64,000 nucleotides of DNA, taken from assembly GCA_013816585.1 (NCBI GenBank), contig JACDEE010000002.1, positions 221,587-285,586 on the forward strand. The letters are read 5' to 3'. Shown one piece after another: positions 47,006 through 57,516 of the stretch (its first letter is position 1; the number at the start of each line of letters is the position of its first letter). Position numbers and translations under genes: made by a program. The notes under the pieces are model-generated. The model did not search any database, had not been told where the DNA came from, and saw only the letters and a program-made list of their open reading frames with translations. This DNA comes from Sphingosinicella sp. (GTDB lineage: Bacteria; Pseudomonadota; Alphaproteobacteria; Sphingomonadales; Sphingomonadaceae).

Positions 47006-47056
47006 GTCTTCCCCTTGATCTTCGTGTTCGTTCGAAGGGGATTGCACCAGTGGCGG

Positions 47057-47071
47057 CTAAAATCTGGTTAA
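47057..47071 (-). promoter_or_regulatory. candidate CtrA box
   Basis: On the minus strand TTAACCAGATTTTAG fits TTAA-N7-TTAA with one mismatch (TTAG) and begins TTAACCA like the full CtrA consensus. It lies 52-66 bases before the ParA ATG and 120 bases before the PilZ-like gene on the other strand. CtrA is the cell-cycle regulator of alphaproteobacteria. Confidence 0.4.
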
Positions 47072-47190
47072 CATCGGTCCGGGCCATGAAGCCGTGGCGT
47101 CATCGGCAACCGGACCAAGTCATTTCAGCTCTTTAACGATTTTTTGGGGAGACCTGCATTAACCTCGATCCATAAACCGGGGGTAGACGG

Positions 47191-47508
47191 ATGGGGCTGC
47201 AGATCAGAACATTGGCGACGCAGGCCATGGCGTCACGCTGGCGCAGGCGGCGGATGTGCGTATTGGTTGCCGACTTCGCCGTGCCCGCGGCGCTGCGCAC
47301 CATATCGGCGACCGGAGCGATGCTGGAAACCAACGCCCGGCCCGCTCTCGGCGCCAGGATCGAGCTGCATCATCCCGAAGCGGGGATGATCGAGGGAATT
47401 GTCCGTGCCATCTCGACTGATGGAGTCGCGATCGCCTTCCCCTGCTCGGAAGCTTCGATGGCATACGCGCTGGCGGCGATCACCGCCGACATGAGCAAGG
47501 CCGGCTAA
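47191..47508 (+). CDS. PilZ-like domain protein
   Basis: A 105-residue protein from ATG 47191 (GGGGGTAG upstream). Residues 17-26 hold an RRRR stretch, and TISATGAMLETNARPALGAR with VRAISTDGVAIAF matches the PilZ beta-barrel. The usual D/N-x-S-x-x-G motif reads TISATG, with Thr in the first position, so c-di-GMP binding is uncertain. Divergent from the ParA gene. Ends 4 bp inside the opposing serB gene. Confidence 0.65.
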   Translation: MGLQIRTLATQAMASRWRRRRMCVLVADFAVPAALRTISATGAMLETNARPALGARIELHHPEAGMIEGIVRAISTDGVAIAFPCSEASMAYALAAITADMSKAG

Positions 47509-48386
47509 GCCGCCTCCCATTCGCCGCGCGCATAGCCCTGGGCATAGAGCAAGGTGCCAAGGTCCCCATATTCGATACGCGCATCCGCCGCCGCCGCCGC
47601 CGCGGGCTTGGCGTGAAAGGCGACGCCCAGGCCGGCGGACTGCAGCATCGGGATGTCGTTCGCCCCGTCTCCGACGGCCAAGGTCGCCTCCAGCTCTATT
47701 CCCGCCATGGCGGCCTCCGCGACCAGGGCCTCGCGCTTGGCTTCTGCCCCTACGATCGGAAGGCCGAGGCTGCCCTTTAACTTGCCGCCGGCCACTTCCA
47801 GCCGGTTCGAAATGGCACGGTCGAATCCGATTTCCGCCGCGACTCGATCGGCGAACACGGTGAATCCCCCCGAAACCAGGATGCAGCGGGCCCCTTCCCG
47901 CTTCATCGTCCGGACCAACGCAATTGCGCCCGGCGTGATGCGCACCCTTTCGTCATGGCAACGGTCGATGACCGAGGCATCCAGCCCCTTGAGCAGCTTC
48001 ACCCTTTCGGTCAGCGCACTTTCGAAATCGAGTTCGCCCTGCATGGCCCGCTCGGTAACGGCGCTTATCTCCGCCTTGATCCCGGCATAATCGGCCAGTT
48101 CGTCGATGCATTCGATGGTGATCATGGTCGAATCCATGTCGGCCACCAGCAAGCGCTTGCGCCGGCCGGCTTCACCCTGGACGATTACGTCGACGCCCGG
48201 GAAGATGCCTTCGAGGGCCAAACGGACGGGACCAAGCGAGGCGGAGAAAAGCAGGTCGCAAGCGACATCTTCCTCGATCCAGCTGCGGCCCATCGGTTCG
48301 ACATCGACCCGGCGCAAAGCATCCTCGGCCGCAGAAATTACACCGCCGGGCAGCCGATCCTTTGCTATCAGGGTCGCAATGAACAT
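47505..48386 (-). CDS. serB: phosphoserine phosphatase
   Basis: A 293-residue HAD-family enzyme of serine synthesis. Start ATG 48386 with GAGGA five bases upstream. The N-terminal ACT-like part ([20 protein letters not shown]) is followed by the HAD nucleophile [20 protein letters not shown] at about residue 90, and [18 protein letters not shown] and [20 protein letters not shown] give motifs II and IV. Starts overlap head to head with miaA (8 bp). Confidence 0.95.
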   Translation of the reverse strand: MFIATLIAKDRLPGGVISAAEDALRRVDVEPMGRSWIEEDVACDLLFSASLGPVRLALEGIFPGVDVIVQGEAGRRKRLLVADMDSTMITIECIDELADYAGIKAEISAVTERAMQGELDFESALTERVKLLKGLDASVIDRCHDERVRITPGAIALVRTMKREGARCILVSGGFTVFADRVAAEIGFDRAISNRLEVAGGKLKGSLGLPIVGAEAKREALVAEAAMAGIELEATLAVGDGANDIPMLQSAGLGVAFHAKPAAAAAADARIEYGDLGTLLYAQGYARGEWEAA

Positions 48387-49329
48387 ATTTTCCTCTTCGC
48401 TGCCGCCATTGGCCCTTATCGCGGGGCCTACCGCCAGCGGCAAGTCGGGCCTCGCTTTGGCATTGGCCGAACGAACCGGCGGAATCGTGATCAACGCCGA
48501 CAGCGCGCAAGTCTATCGCGATCTGCATATCCTGTCCGCCAGGCCGACCGAGGAAGACGAACAGCGCGCGCCGCACCGCCTCTACGGTTATCGCGACGGC
48601 GCGAATCCTTGCTCTTCTGCCGAATGGGCTGCCGACGCCAAGGCGGAGATCGTCAAAGCCCATGAAAGCGGCCACTTGCCGATACTCGTCGGCGGCACCG
48701 GCCTTTATCTGAGGACCCTGCTGGAGGGCATCGCCCCCGTCCCGCAGATCGACGCGGGCATTCGCTGCGAAGTGCGGGCGCTGCCCGTCGAACAGGCCTT
48801 TGCCGCGCTCTTGCAGGAGGATCCGGGCGCAGCGCAGCGCCTCGGCCCGGGCGACACGGCGCGGGTGTCGCGAGCGCTGGAGGTGGTCCGCTCCACGGGC
48901 CACCCGCTTGGCTTCTGGCAGCAGCAGAAAGCCGGCGGGATTGGAGGCCATGTAAGTCTTGCCCCACTGATCCTGCTTCCGCCGCGCGACTGGCTGTACG
49001 AGCGCTGCGATCGTCGGTTCGGGCAGATGATAGGACCGGAGAGCCTGGAAGAGGCGAGGAACCTGGTGGATCGAGGGCTGGATCCGGCTCTTCCCGTCAT
49101 GCGCGCCATCGGGGTCGGCCAGGTCGCCGCTTTCCTCTCGGGAGACCTGGATCGCGAGGAAGCCCTGCTGGCGGGGAGAACCGCCACCCGCCAATATGCC
49201 AAGCGCCAATATACCTGGTTCAACCGGCAGCCGCCGGCGGATTGGCCGCGCTTCCTCGAGCCGCTGGCGGAGGAGCAAGCGATCGAAGCTGCATTGTTGC
49301 TGCTTGGACAGCGCACGCAAATCGCCTAG
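48379..49329 (+). CDS. miaA: tRNA dimethylallyltransferase
   Basis: A 316-residue enzyme that adds isopentenyl to A37 of tRNAs. ATG 48379 gives [23 protein letters not shown] with Walker A at residue 16 as expected. [20 protein letters not shown] and [20 protein letters not shown] are the family motifs; [16 protein letters not shown] is the C-terminal signature. Its first 8 bases overlap the serB start. AGGG lies five bases upstream. Confidence 0.96.
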   Translation: MNIFSSSLPPLALIAGPTASGKSGLALALAERTGGIVINADSAQVYRDLHILSARPTEEDEQRAPHRLYGYRDGANPCSSAEWAADAKAEIVKAHESGHLPILVGGTGLYLRTLLEGIAPVPQIDAGIRCEVRALPVEQAFAALLQEDPGAAQRLGPGDTARVSRALEVVRSTGHPLGFWQQQKAGGIGGHVSLAPLILLPPRDWLYERCDRRFGQMIGPESLEEARNLVDRGLDPALPVMRAIGVGQVAAFLSGDLDREEALLAGRTATRQYAKRQYTWFNRQPPADWPRFLEPLAEEQAIEAALLLLGQRTQIA

Positions 49330-49338
49330 CCAGCGAGG

Positions 49339-50319
49339 ATGCAGGCCTATTTCGACTTGGACGCCGACCTCGCCCTGATCCAGGGGCGAAAGGTCACGAT
49401 CATCGGCTACGGCAATCAGGGACGGCCGCAGGCGCTCAATTTGCGCGACAGCGGCGTTCCGGTGGCCATCGGGCTTCCTCCTCAATCTGCCGGCCGCGCG
49501 AGAGCCATGGAAGACGGGTTTGAAGTCATGACGGCGGCCGAAGCGGCGGCCGAGGCGGATGTCGTGATGATGCTGGCGCCCGACGAGGATCAGGCACGCA
49601 TTTATGGCGAGATCGAGCCTCATTTGCGGCAGGGCGCCGCCCTCGCCTTCGCCCACGGTCTGAACATTCATTTCAAATTGATCGAGCCACGCCCGGATCT
49701 CGACGTCGTCCTGGTGGCGCCCAAGGGGCCGGGAACCGCGCTTCGCCAACTCTATCTCGACGGCAAGGGAATGATCACCCTGATAGCCATCGCGCAGGAC
49801 AGCAGCGGATCGGCCCAGGCGCTGGCCCTTTCCTATGCGGCCGCGCTGGGGAGCGGCCGCGCCGGCATCCTTCCAAGCTCGTTCGCCGAGGAATGCGAGG
49901 CCGATCTGTTCAACGAGCAAGCGGTACTTTGGGGAGCAATTCCGGAGTTGATCCTGGCCGGGTACGAAACCCTGACCGAAGCGGGCTTCTCACCAGAAAT
50001 TGCTTATTTTGAATGTGTTTCCGAAGTGAAGCTGATATCCGATCTGATCTACGAACGCGGCATAGCCGGGATGCGAGAGGCCATTTCGAACACGGCCGAA
50101 TTCGGTGCCTTGATGGGCGGAACCCGGATCATCGACCAGGATACTCGAACCGAGATGCGCCGAATCCTGCGCGAGGTCAGAAGCGGCCATTTCGTCGAAC
50201 AATTGATGAAGGACGCGGCGGCCGGCTATCCGCGCCTCAAGTCCAGCCGCGCCAAAGCCGCGACGCATCCGATCGAGGAAGTCGGAATGAGACTGCGCGC
50301 TCTGAACGACCGCGCATGA
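49339..50319 (+). CDS. ketol-acid reductoisomerase-like protein (divergent paralogue)
   Basis: A 326-residue class I KARI-fold protein, starting nine bases after miaA. NADPH-binding VTIIGYGNQGRPQALNLRDSG keeps GxGxxG (residues 23-28) but replaces the usual GHAHALN by GRPQALN. The cofactor loop is GLPPQSAGRARAM instead of the usual R..S..S pattern. Catalytic His106 (AFAHGLNIHF), D189/E193 and E225/E229 plus SNTAEFG are all present at family spacing. It may therefore be active, but probably on a different substrate or cofactor. The true ilvC is not in the window. Confidence 0.75.
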   Translation: MQAYFDLDADLALIQGRKVTIIGYGNQGRPQALNLRDSGVPVAIGLPPQSAGRARAMEDGFEVMTAAEAAAEADVVMMLAPDEDQARIYGEIEPHLRQGAALAFAHGLNIHFKLIEPRPDLDVVLVAPKGPGTALRQLYLDGKGMITLIAIAQDSSGSAQALALSYAAALGSGRAGILPSSFAEECEADLFNEQAVLWGAIPELILAGYETLTEAGFSPEIAYFECVSEVKLISDLIYERGIAGMREAISNTAEFGALMGGTRIIDQDTRTEMRRILREVRSGHFVEQLMKDAAAGYPRLKSSRAKAATHPIEEVGMRLRALNDRA

Positions 50320-50515
50320 TCTTCGCCGGGCGGAGCGCTTAGCCCTATTCCGGCCCGAGCCGGAGGATTTGGGTCGCTGATGAAAGCTGATCGACCCAGA
50401 AAAGAGCGGTGACGCCCGAACGGCCGGATCGCCCAGGCTTTCTGAAGCAATTGTCACGGCGAATGGATCGACGACGATTATTTCGCCTCCTCGCCAGCGA
50501 TTGGCTGCTGCGGCG
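50320..50515. other. intergenic gap without a gene
   Basis: 196 bases between the KARI-like gene and the convergent nucleotidyltransferase gene. It includes short GC-rich inverted pieces but no hairpin followed by a T-run, no recognisable promoter and no open frame with a ribosome site. I see nothing in it. Confidence 0.4.
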
Positions 50516-50977
50516 CTAGAGTTCCCGCAGTATTTTTTCGCGCTCACCGTCTTTGGGGCGGCCGAACAGGCAGCATTGTGCGATCAACTCGGCTACGGAA
50601 GGGACATAAAGTATTTCCTGCCCAAAGCGGACAGTCTCCCGCGTCTCCGGCCATACTGGCTGCCATCCTCCCTCTGTTCGAACGGAGAAATCCGCCATGA
50701 TTTCCACAATCAGCGGCGGCTCCGTCCAGCGTCCGAATATGGCGGAGCGGAAAAGCTCGTTGCCTGTATCGCCAAGGGGGCGGGCTCCCAGCCGCTTCAG
50801 CAGAGGCAGTGCATCCTTTCGGCTCACCATAAGGTCGACATCCGCAATCTCGATCGGCCGCGCTCCGTGCAAAGCCATCGCCGCGCTTCCGATCAGCCAC
50901 CATGGTTCCGTCGCGGAACGCATCGCCCGCCCCACCGCCAGCAGGGTCTCCGCCGCCGCCGGCGCGATATCCCTCAC
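50516..50977 (-). CDS. small nucleotidyltransferase-fold protein
   Basis: A 153-residue protein starting at GTG 50977 inside the mutL stop (GTGA). WWLIGSAAMALHGARPIEIA followed by DVDLMVSRKDAL is the GS-x10-DxD signature of the polymerase-beta-like nucleotidyltransferase fold. VEIMADFSVRTEGGWQPVWP may carry the third carboxylate. Members are often toxin-antitoxin antitoxins (MNT) or small-molecule adenylyltransferases, but no HEPN partner is present. It is coupled to mutL. Role unknown. Confidence 0.7.
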   Translation of the reverse strand: MRDIAPAAAETLLAVGRAMRSATEPWWLIGSAAMALHGARPIEIADVDLMVSRKDALPLLKRLGARPLGDTGNELFRSAIFGRWTEPPLIVEIMADFSVRTEGGWQPVWPETRETVRFGQEILYVPSVAELIAQCCLFGRPKDGEREKILREL

Positions 50978-52731
50978 TTCCGCCCGAACAGTTTCTCGAT
51001 GTCGCCATGGCCGAGCTTCACCCAGGTCGGCCGGCCGTGATTGCATTGGCCGGAATGGGGCGTGACTTCCATTTCGCGGAGCAGTGCGTTCATTTCGCTC
51101 ACCGATAGTAGGCGCCCCGCCCTGACCGAACCGTGGCAGGCCATGGTCGCGGCGACATGGTCCAGTTTTTCCTTCAGGCTCAGCGCTTCGTCATAGGCGG
51201 CGATTTCATCCGCCAGATCGGTGACCAGCCCCTGTATATTGCCGTTGCCGAGCAAGGCAGGCGTGGCACGGACCAGCATGGCGCGCGCGCCGAACCGCTC
51301 CAGTTCCAGCCCCATTTCGGCCAGTTCCGCGATACGGGCCTCCAGTCGGTCGCAGGCGACTTCATCCAGCTCGACCACTTCGGGGAGCAGCAAGGCCTGG
51401 CGGGCGACTCCGCCATTGGCCATGGCCTTGCGCATGCGTTCAAGTACAAGCCGCTCGTGCGCCGCATGCTGATCGACGATTACCAGACCGTCTTCGGCCT
51501 CGGCGACGATATAGGTCGCCGCTACCTGGCCTCGCGCCACCCCGAGTGGGTACGATGCTGCCTGCGGCGGAGCCTCGCTCGCCATCTCGGCCCGCGCCTC
51601 AGGCGCCGGCACATATTCCTGATGATTGTCCCAGACGCTGCCTTGCCCGGGCGCTGCCGCCGGGAAGCTGGGGCTGTAGGAAGGTCGTGACCCGGTATCG
51701 ACCTGCCAATTGCCCAGGGCCGCTGCGGACGGCCGCTGCGCGCTCCTGTGGCCTGCGGCGTCCAATGCATGGCGAAGCCCGCCAATGATCAGCCCGCGAA
51801 TTCCTCCGGGATCGCGAAAGCGCACTTCGGTCTTGGCCGGATGGACATTCACATCCACCTCGTCGCCCGGAATGTCGATAAACAGGGCCAGGATCGGATG
51901 CCGGTCGCGGGCGAGCAGATCCTGATAGGCTCCGCGCACCGCGCCGATCAGCAGCCGGTCCTTTACCGGGCGGCCGTTGACGAACAGGAATTGATGATCG
52001 GCAATTCCGCGGTTGAAGGTGGGAAGACCCGCCACGCCGCCCAGCCTCAAATTGCCGCGCTGATAATCGATCGGAACGCTGTTTTCGACCAGGCCCCGGT
52101 CGGTCAGCGCCGCGACGCGAGCCGGGCGGTCCTCGCCCGGCTGGACCGAGAGGTTGCGCCGCCCGTCATGCTCCAGCGAAAAACCGATATCGGGCCGCGC
52201 CATGGCGAGCCTCTTCACCACGTCGATGCAGGCGGCATATTCCGATCTGGCCGAGCGCAAGAATTTGCGCCGAGCCGGAACCCTGGCGAAGAGCGATTCA
52301 ACCTTGATCCGGGTGCCGGGGGGCAAGGCCGCGGGTCCTTCGCCTTCCAGTCGGCCACTATCGACGATGCGGGACCATCCGTCGGCGCCGCGCACCCGGC
52401 TTTCGATCGTCATTCGCGCCACGCTGGCGATCGACGGCAGGGCTTCGCCGCGAAAGCCCAACGTCTCCACTTCCTCGATCGCATCGCCTGGTAGCTTGGA
52501 GGTGGCGTGCCGCTCCAGCGCCAGCGCCATATCACCCGCGCTCATTCCGCAGCCGTCGTCGGTCACCTCGATCCCGTCTATCCCTCCGGCGGCCAGCTTT
52601 ATGTCGATCCGGAACGCCCCGGCGTCGATGGCGTTTTCCACCAGCTCTTTCAACGCACTGGCCGGTCTTTCTACCACTTCACCGGCAGCGATGCGGTTAA
52701 TCAAATCTTCGGGGAGTCGGCGTATTGACAT
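50974..52731 (-). CDS. mutL: DNA mismatch repair protein MutL
   Basis: A 585-residue GHKL ATPase. N-terminal motifs: LVENAIDAGAFRIDI, TDDGCGMSAGDMALALERHA, GFRGEALPSIASVARM. The C-terminal endonuclease motif DQHAAHERLVLERM and ACHGSVRAGRLLSVSEM...GQCNHGRPTW are intact, so it is a nicking-type MutL. Overlaps the nucleotidyltransferase gene by 4 bp; divergent from mreB. Confidence 0.96.
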   Translation of the reverse strand: MSIRRLPEDLINRIAAGEVVERPASALKELVENAIDAGAFRIDIKLAAGGIDGIEVTDDGCGMSAGDMALALERHATSKLPGDAIEEVETLGFRGEALPSIASVARMTIESRVRGADGWSRIVDSGRLEGEGPAALPPGTRIKVESLFARVPARRKFLRSARSEYAACIDVVKRLAMARPDIGFSLEHDGRRNLSVQPGEDRPARVAALTDRGLVENSVPIDYQRGNLRLGGVAGLPTFNRGIADHQFLFVNGRPVKDRLLIGAVRGAYQDLLARDRHPILALFIDIPGDEVDVNVHPAKTEVRFRDPGGIRGLIIGGLRHALDAAGHRSAQRPSAAALGNWQVDTGSRPSYSPSFPAAAPGQGSVWDNHQEYVPAPEARAEMASEAPPQAASYPLGVARGQVAATYIVAEAEDGLVIVDQHAAHERLVLERMRKAMANGGVARQALLLPEVVELDEVACDRLEARIAELAEMGLELERFGARAMLVRATPALLGNGNIQGLVTDLADEIAAYDEALSLKEKLDHVAATMACHGSVRAGRLLSVSEMNALLREMEVTPHSGQCNHGRPTWVKLGHGDIEKLFGRK

Positions 52732-52857
52732 GCATCTATCTCTAGCTGAAGCGACGCTGTCCGGCGAGACATTAACTGTCTTGTGGACGGGGGCCGCGGG
52801 GGCACCCTATAGAGAAATACAGGCGGGGCCGGGACTTATCCCTTCCCGCAAAGCTAG

Positions 52858-53916
<1,059 letters not shown>

Positions 53917-53937
53917 TATAGGAACCGGACGCGAGAC

Positions 53938-54930
53938 ATGGCGCCGCCAAAAACCCGGCGCCCGGGATTTTCCCGCAGGGCGCAATATGGACTGTTCATC
54001 GGCTATGTCGTTGCGGTCGGCGGAGTTATACTCGCGGTATTGCTGCTGGTCGTGGCGATCATCGACCCGACCGGCTTCAGGGCGCTTCGTGGCGCGGCAT
54101 TGGACGTCACCACGCCGATCAGCTCCGCGGGCCGCGGTGTCGTCCGCTTCTTCACCGACAGCGGGGATACGATCAGCCATTATTTCTTTGCCGCCTCGCA
54201 GAATGAGGGACTGACGCAGCAACTCGCCGCCGCGGAGCGGGAGCTGATCGAGGCGCGGGCGATACGATATGAAAATCAGCGGCTGAAACGGCTGCTGAAA
54301 CTGTCCGACGAATTCACCGACGAAGTCACCACCGCGCGGATCGTCAGCTCCAGCCTCGATTCCAGCCGACGCCTCGCCACCATCGCCGCTGGCAGTTCCG
54401 ACGGCGTCCGAGTTGGTCAGCCGGTCCGCGCGCCCGAGGGCCTGATCGGACGGATCGTCGAAACCGGGGTCTTTGCCGCGCGCGTCCTGCTGTTGACCGA
54501 TGGAGCCAGCAACGTCCCCGTCCGATCGGTGCGAAATGGTATTCCGGCCATGGCCACGGGCCGCGGTGACGGCACGCTGGATATCAAGCCGCTTGAAGTG
54601 GGCGAAAACCCGTTCCGCAAGGGCGACATCTTCGTGACTTCCGGCACGGGCGGAATTTTCGGCCCGAACATTCCCGCCGCCATCGTGGTGCGGGTGACGC
54701 GGGAGGAAACATTGGCCCGGCCCCTCGCCAACCCGGCACGGGCCGACTTCGCCATCGTCCAGGGCATCTACATGCCATCGGCCGACGCGCCGCTCGAAAC
54801 CGGCGTGGCTCCCCCTTCGGACTCGCTGCAGGTGCTGCCGCCGCCGCCCCCGCCGGCCGGTGTCCAGGCCACGAAGGTTCAGGCCGCCAATGTTGAGGGC
54901 GCCCACACGCAGGCCGCGCCGGGACGATGA
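53938..54930 (+). CDS. mreC: rod shape-determining protein MreC
   Basis: A 330-residue protein with one N-terminal TM (FIGYVVAVGGVILAVLLLVV), a coiled coil (NEGLTQQLAAAERELIEARA) and the two periplasmic beta-barrel halves (LLLTDGASNVPVRSVRNGIP, GDIFVTSGTGGIFGPNIPAA). The tail from residue 300 is Pro/Ala rich (LPPPPPPAG), longer than in E. coli. Start 21 bp after mreB; overlaps mreD by ATGA. Confidence 0.93.
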   Translation: MAPPKTRRPGFSRRAQYGLFIGYVVAVGGVILAVLLLVVAIIDPTGFRALRGAALDVTTPISSAGRGVVRFFTDSGDTISHYFFAASQNEGLTQQLAAAERELIEARAIRYENQRLKRLLKLSDEFTDEVTTARIVSSSLDSSRRLATIAAGSSDGVRVGQPVRAPEGLIGRIVETGVFAARVLLLTDGASNVPVRSVRNGIPAMATGRGDGTLDIKPLEVGENPFRKGDIFVTSGTGGIFGPNIPAAIVVRVTREETLARPLANPARADFAIVQGIYMPSADAPLETGVAPPSDSLQVLPPPPPPAGVQATKVQAANVEGAHTQAAPGR

Positions 54931-55442
54931 GCCGCATCGCCTTCAACAGCGCCGCCGTTCGCCGCAAGCATCTGCGGCGCGAATATGTGCCGGTGGTCTC
55001 GACCATCCTCGCCTGCCTGCTTTCGCTGCTCCCGATCATCGTCAGTTCACCTGTCATCCCCGATTTCGGTTTCCTGATGCTGATCGCGTGGAGATTGCTC
55101 CGCCCCGAAATGTGGGCCCCGGCGCTGGCGCTTCCGCTTGGCCTGTTCAACGATCTGGTCGGCGGACATCCGATCGGTCAGTCGATGGCGATCTGGACCA
55201 GTCTTTTCATCATCTTCGACATCATGGACAGCCGGGTCCTCTTCCGCGACTATTGGATGGACTGGCTGATCGCGGCCTTCGCCATAACGGGTTATGTCTT
55301 TGCCGACTGGTTTATCGGTACCCTGATGGGCAACAGTGCCGGTTTCCCGGTCATGCTGCCGCAGCTTGGCGCTTCGATCCTCGCTTTCCCGATCGTGGCG
55401 CGGTTTGTCCTCGCGCTCGACCGATGGCGGCTGGCCCGATGA
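54927..55442 (+). CDS. mreD: rod shape-determining protein MreD
   Basis: A 171-residue membrane protein with about five hydrophobic segments (PVVSTILACLLSLLPIIVSS, LALPLGLFNDLVGGHPIGQ, WLIAAFAITGYVFADWFIG). It bridges MreC and PBP2-RodA. ATG in the ATGA overlap with mreC. Ends 13 bp before mrdA. Confidence 0.9.
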   Translation: MSRIAFNSAAVRRKHLRREYVPVVSTILACLLSLLPIIVSSPVIPDFGFLMLIAWRLLRPEMWAPALALPLGLFNDLVGGHPIGQSMAIWTSLFIIFDIMDSRVLFRDYWMDWLIAAFAITGYVFADWFIGTLMGNSAGFPVMLPQLGASILAFPIVARFVLALDRWRLAR

Positions 55443-55455
55443 ACAGTTTTGCGCG

Positions 55456-57516
55456 ATGAGAAAACGCTCGATCCCGCTCATCACCGAAAACAGCCAGTCC
55501 TACACCTTCACCCGGCGGGCAATGGTCGTGGGCGGGTTCCAGCTTGGCCTTTCCGCCCTGATGGCGGGACGCCTTGCCTATCTCTCGCTTTCCGACACGG
55601 AAAAATACCAGCTCCTGTCGGAGGAGAACCGGTTCCAGCTGGTGCTGGTGCCGCCGCGCCGGGGCTGGATCGTGGATCGCTTCGGCAAGCCGATCGCGGT
55701 CAACCGCAGCGACTACCGCGTCGACCTCATTCCCGATCAGATCGAAAATCCGGACCAGGTAATCGCGCAGCTTGCCCAGATCCTGGAGCTTCCGCCCGAA
55801 GAGGTCGATCGGATCCGCAAGGATTTGCAGGTGGCCGCCGGCTATCAGCCCGTCGCCGTGGCCGAGAACCTCACCTTCGACAAATATGCGGCGGTCACCG
55901 TCCGCCTTCCCGAAATGCCGGGCGTGGCGCCCTTGCGCGGGTTCAGCCGATTCTATCCGGACGGTGCCGCGGTCGGACATCTGATCGGCTATGTCGGCAC
56001 CGCCAACCGGGAGGAATATAAGGCGGAGGGCAAGAACCGCCTGCTGATCACTCCAGGCTTCAAGATCGGCAAGGAGGGTCTGGAAAAGACGATGGAGCCG
56101 CGCCTTCGCGGCCTTCCGGGGGCGAAACGGCTGGAAGTGACCGCCGGAGGCCGCCTGGTCCGGGAACTGTCGGCCAGGCCCGACACGAGCGGCGGACAGC
56201 TGGCGCTCACCATCGATGCCGATCTCCAGGAATTTGCCGCCCGGCGCATGGGCAATGAATCAGGCTCGGTGGTGGTCATGGATTGCCAGACGGGCGACAT
56301 ACTCTGCATGGCTTCCATGCCGGCCTATGATCCCAACAATTTCTCCGACGGCATCAGCAACATGGAATGGGAAATGCTGTCGACCGACGAGCGGCGCCCG
56401 CTCTATAACAAAACGCTCAACGCCCTTTATCCCCCTGGATCCACACTGAAGCCGATGGCCGCTATCGCGCTGCAGGAGGCCGGCATCGATCCAAAGGAGA
56501 CCGTCCATTGCAGCGGCGGCTACCAGCTTGGGAACCGCTTCTTTCGCTGCCTTGGCCGTCACGGGACGGTCAACATGCACCGGGCCATCGCCAAAAGCTG
56601 CAACACCTATTTCTATTCGATGGGACGCAAGGTCGGCATCGATGCGCTGGCCACCGTGGCGCGCAGCCTGGGCCTTGGCGTCAAGTTCGACCTGCCGGTA
56701 GTTTCGCAAAGCTACGGCACCTATCCCGATACCGCCTGGAAAAAACGGCGCTTTGAAAAGAGCCCCCGGCTGATCGAGCGGCCGGACTGGACAGAGTCGG
56801 ACACGCTGAACGCCGCCATCGGGCAGGGTTTCGTGATTCTCAACCCGCTCCAGCTCGCGGTGATGGCGGCGCGCATCGCCTCGGGAAAGGATGTCCAGCC
56901 CCGACTGATCCTGGAAAAACACCCCCCCGCCAAGCCTCTCCCTTATGCGCCCGAACATCTGGACGCGGTGCGCAAGGCGATGTGGGAGGTCGTGAATGGT
57001 GACGGCACCGCGGGCCGAAGCAAACTTCCTCTCGAAGGCATCGAAATGGGCGGCAAGACCGGTACGGCCCAGGTGCGCCGCATCACCGGCGGTCAGCGCG
57101 GCCAGAGCGGTGATTGGAAATATCGCGATCACGGCCTGTTCGTCTGCTTCGCGCCTACCTCCAACCCCCGTTATGCGGCTTCGGTGGTGATCGACCATGG
57201 CATGGGCGGATCCCGTGCGGCCGCGCCGGTCGCCAAGGACGTGCTCACTTTCCTGTTCGACCGGAACAAGGCGATGCAGGAACTGGTGAAGCTGGAGCAA
57301 AGCTGGGGCGGAACGATGGCCGAGCGCATGGACCGCCAGACCCGCGCTTTTTACGCCAGCAAGGGCAAGCCGGTCCCTGAATCCATGAACCGGGCCGCCG
57401 CTTCCGCGCCTTCTAGCGCCGATGCCGCCGGCGTGGCGCCCTCGACGCCTGCGCCCATCCCGGCAGCGGCCGCGCCGCCTTCCGCGGCCCCGGCCCCGGG
57501 AAACAGCGCACGATGA
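55456..57516 (+). CDS. mrdA: penicillin-binding protein 2
   Basis: A 686-residue peptidoglycan transpeptidase of the elongasome. ATG 55456 gives MRKRSIPLITENSQSYTFTR before one TM (MVVGGFQLGLSALMAGRLAY). PBP dimer domain: LVLVPPRRGWIVDRFGKPIA. Transpeptidase: SxxK in YPPGSTLKPMAAIAL, SxN in AKSCNTYFYSMG, KTG in EMGGKTGTAQVRR. The C-terminal 50 residues are Ala/Pro-rich and probably disordered. mrdB overlaps by 4 bp. Confidence 0.96.
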   Translation: MRKRSIPLITENSQSYTFTRRAMVVGGFQLGLSALMAGRLAYLSLSDTEKYQLLSEENRFQLVLVPPRRGWIVDRFGKPIAVNRSDYRVDLIPDQIENPDQVIAQLAQILELPPEEVDRIRKDLQVAAGYQPVAVAENLTFDKYAAVTVRLPEMPGVAPLRGFSRFYPDGAAVGHLIGYVGTANREEYKAEGKNRLLITPGFKIGKEGLEKTMEPRLRGLPGAKRLEVTAGGRLVRELSARPDTSGGQLALTIDADLQEFAARRMGNESGSVVVMDCQTGDILCMASMPAYDPNNFSDGISNMEWEMLSTDERRPLYNKTLNALYPPGSTLKPMAAIALQEAGIDPKETVHCSGGYQLGNRFFRCLGRHGTVNMHRAIAKSCNTYFYSMGRKVGIDALATVARSLGLGVKFDLPVVSQSYGTYPDTAWKKRRFEKSPRLIERPDWTESDTLNAAIGQGFVILNPLQLAVMAARIASGKDVQPRLILEKHPPAKPLPYAPEHLDAVRKAMWEVVNGDGTAGRSKLPLEGIEMGGKTGTAQVRRITGGQRGQSGDWKYRDHGLFVCFAPTSNPRYAASVVIDHGMGGSRAAAPVAKDVLTFLFDRNKAMQELVKLEQSWGGTMAERMDRQTRAFYASKGKPVPESMNRAAASAPSSADAAGVAPSTPAPIPAAAAPPSAAPAPGNSAR

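Noticed and set aside
48172..49920. Long minus-strand frame across serB, miaA and the KARI-like gene
   Set aside because: Antisense to clearly identified genes and its sequence is Arg/Gly-rich without any known domain.
50516..50977. MNT-HEPN toxin-antitoxin pair
   Set aside because: The nucleotidyltransferase has no HEPN neighbour; the adjacent gene is mutL.
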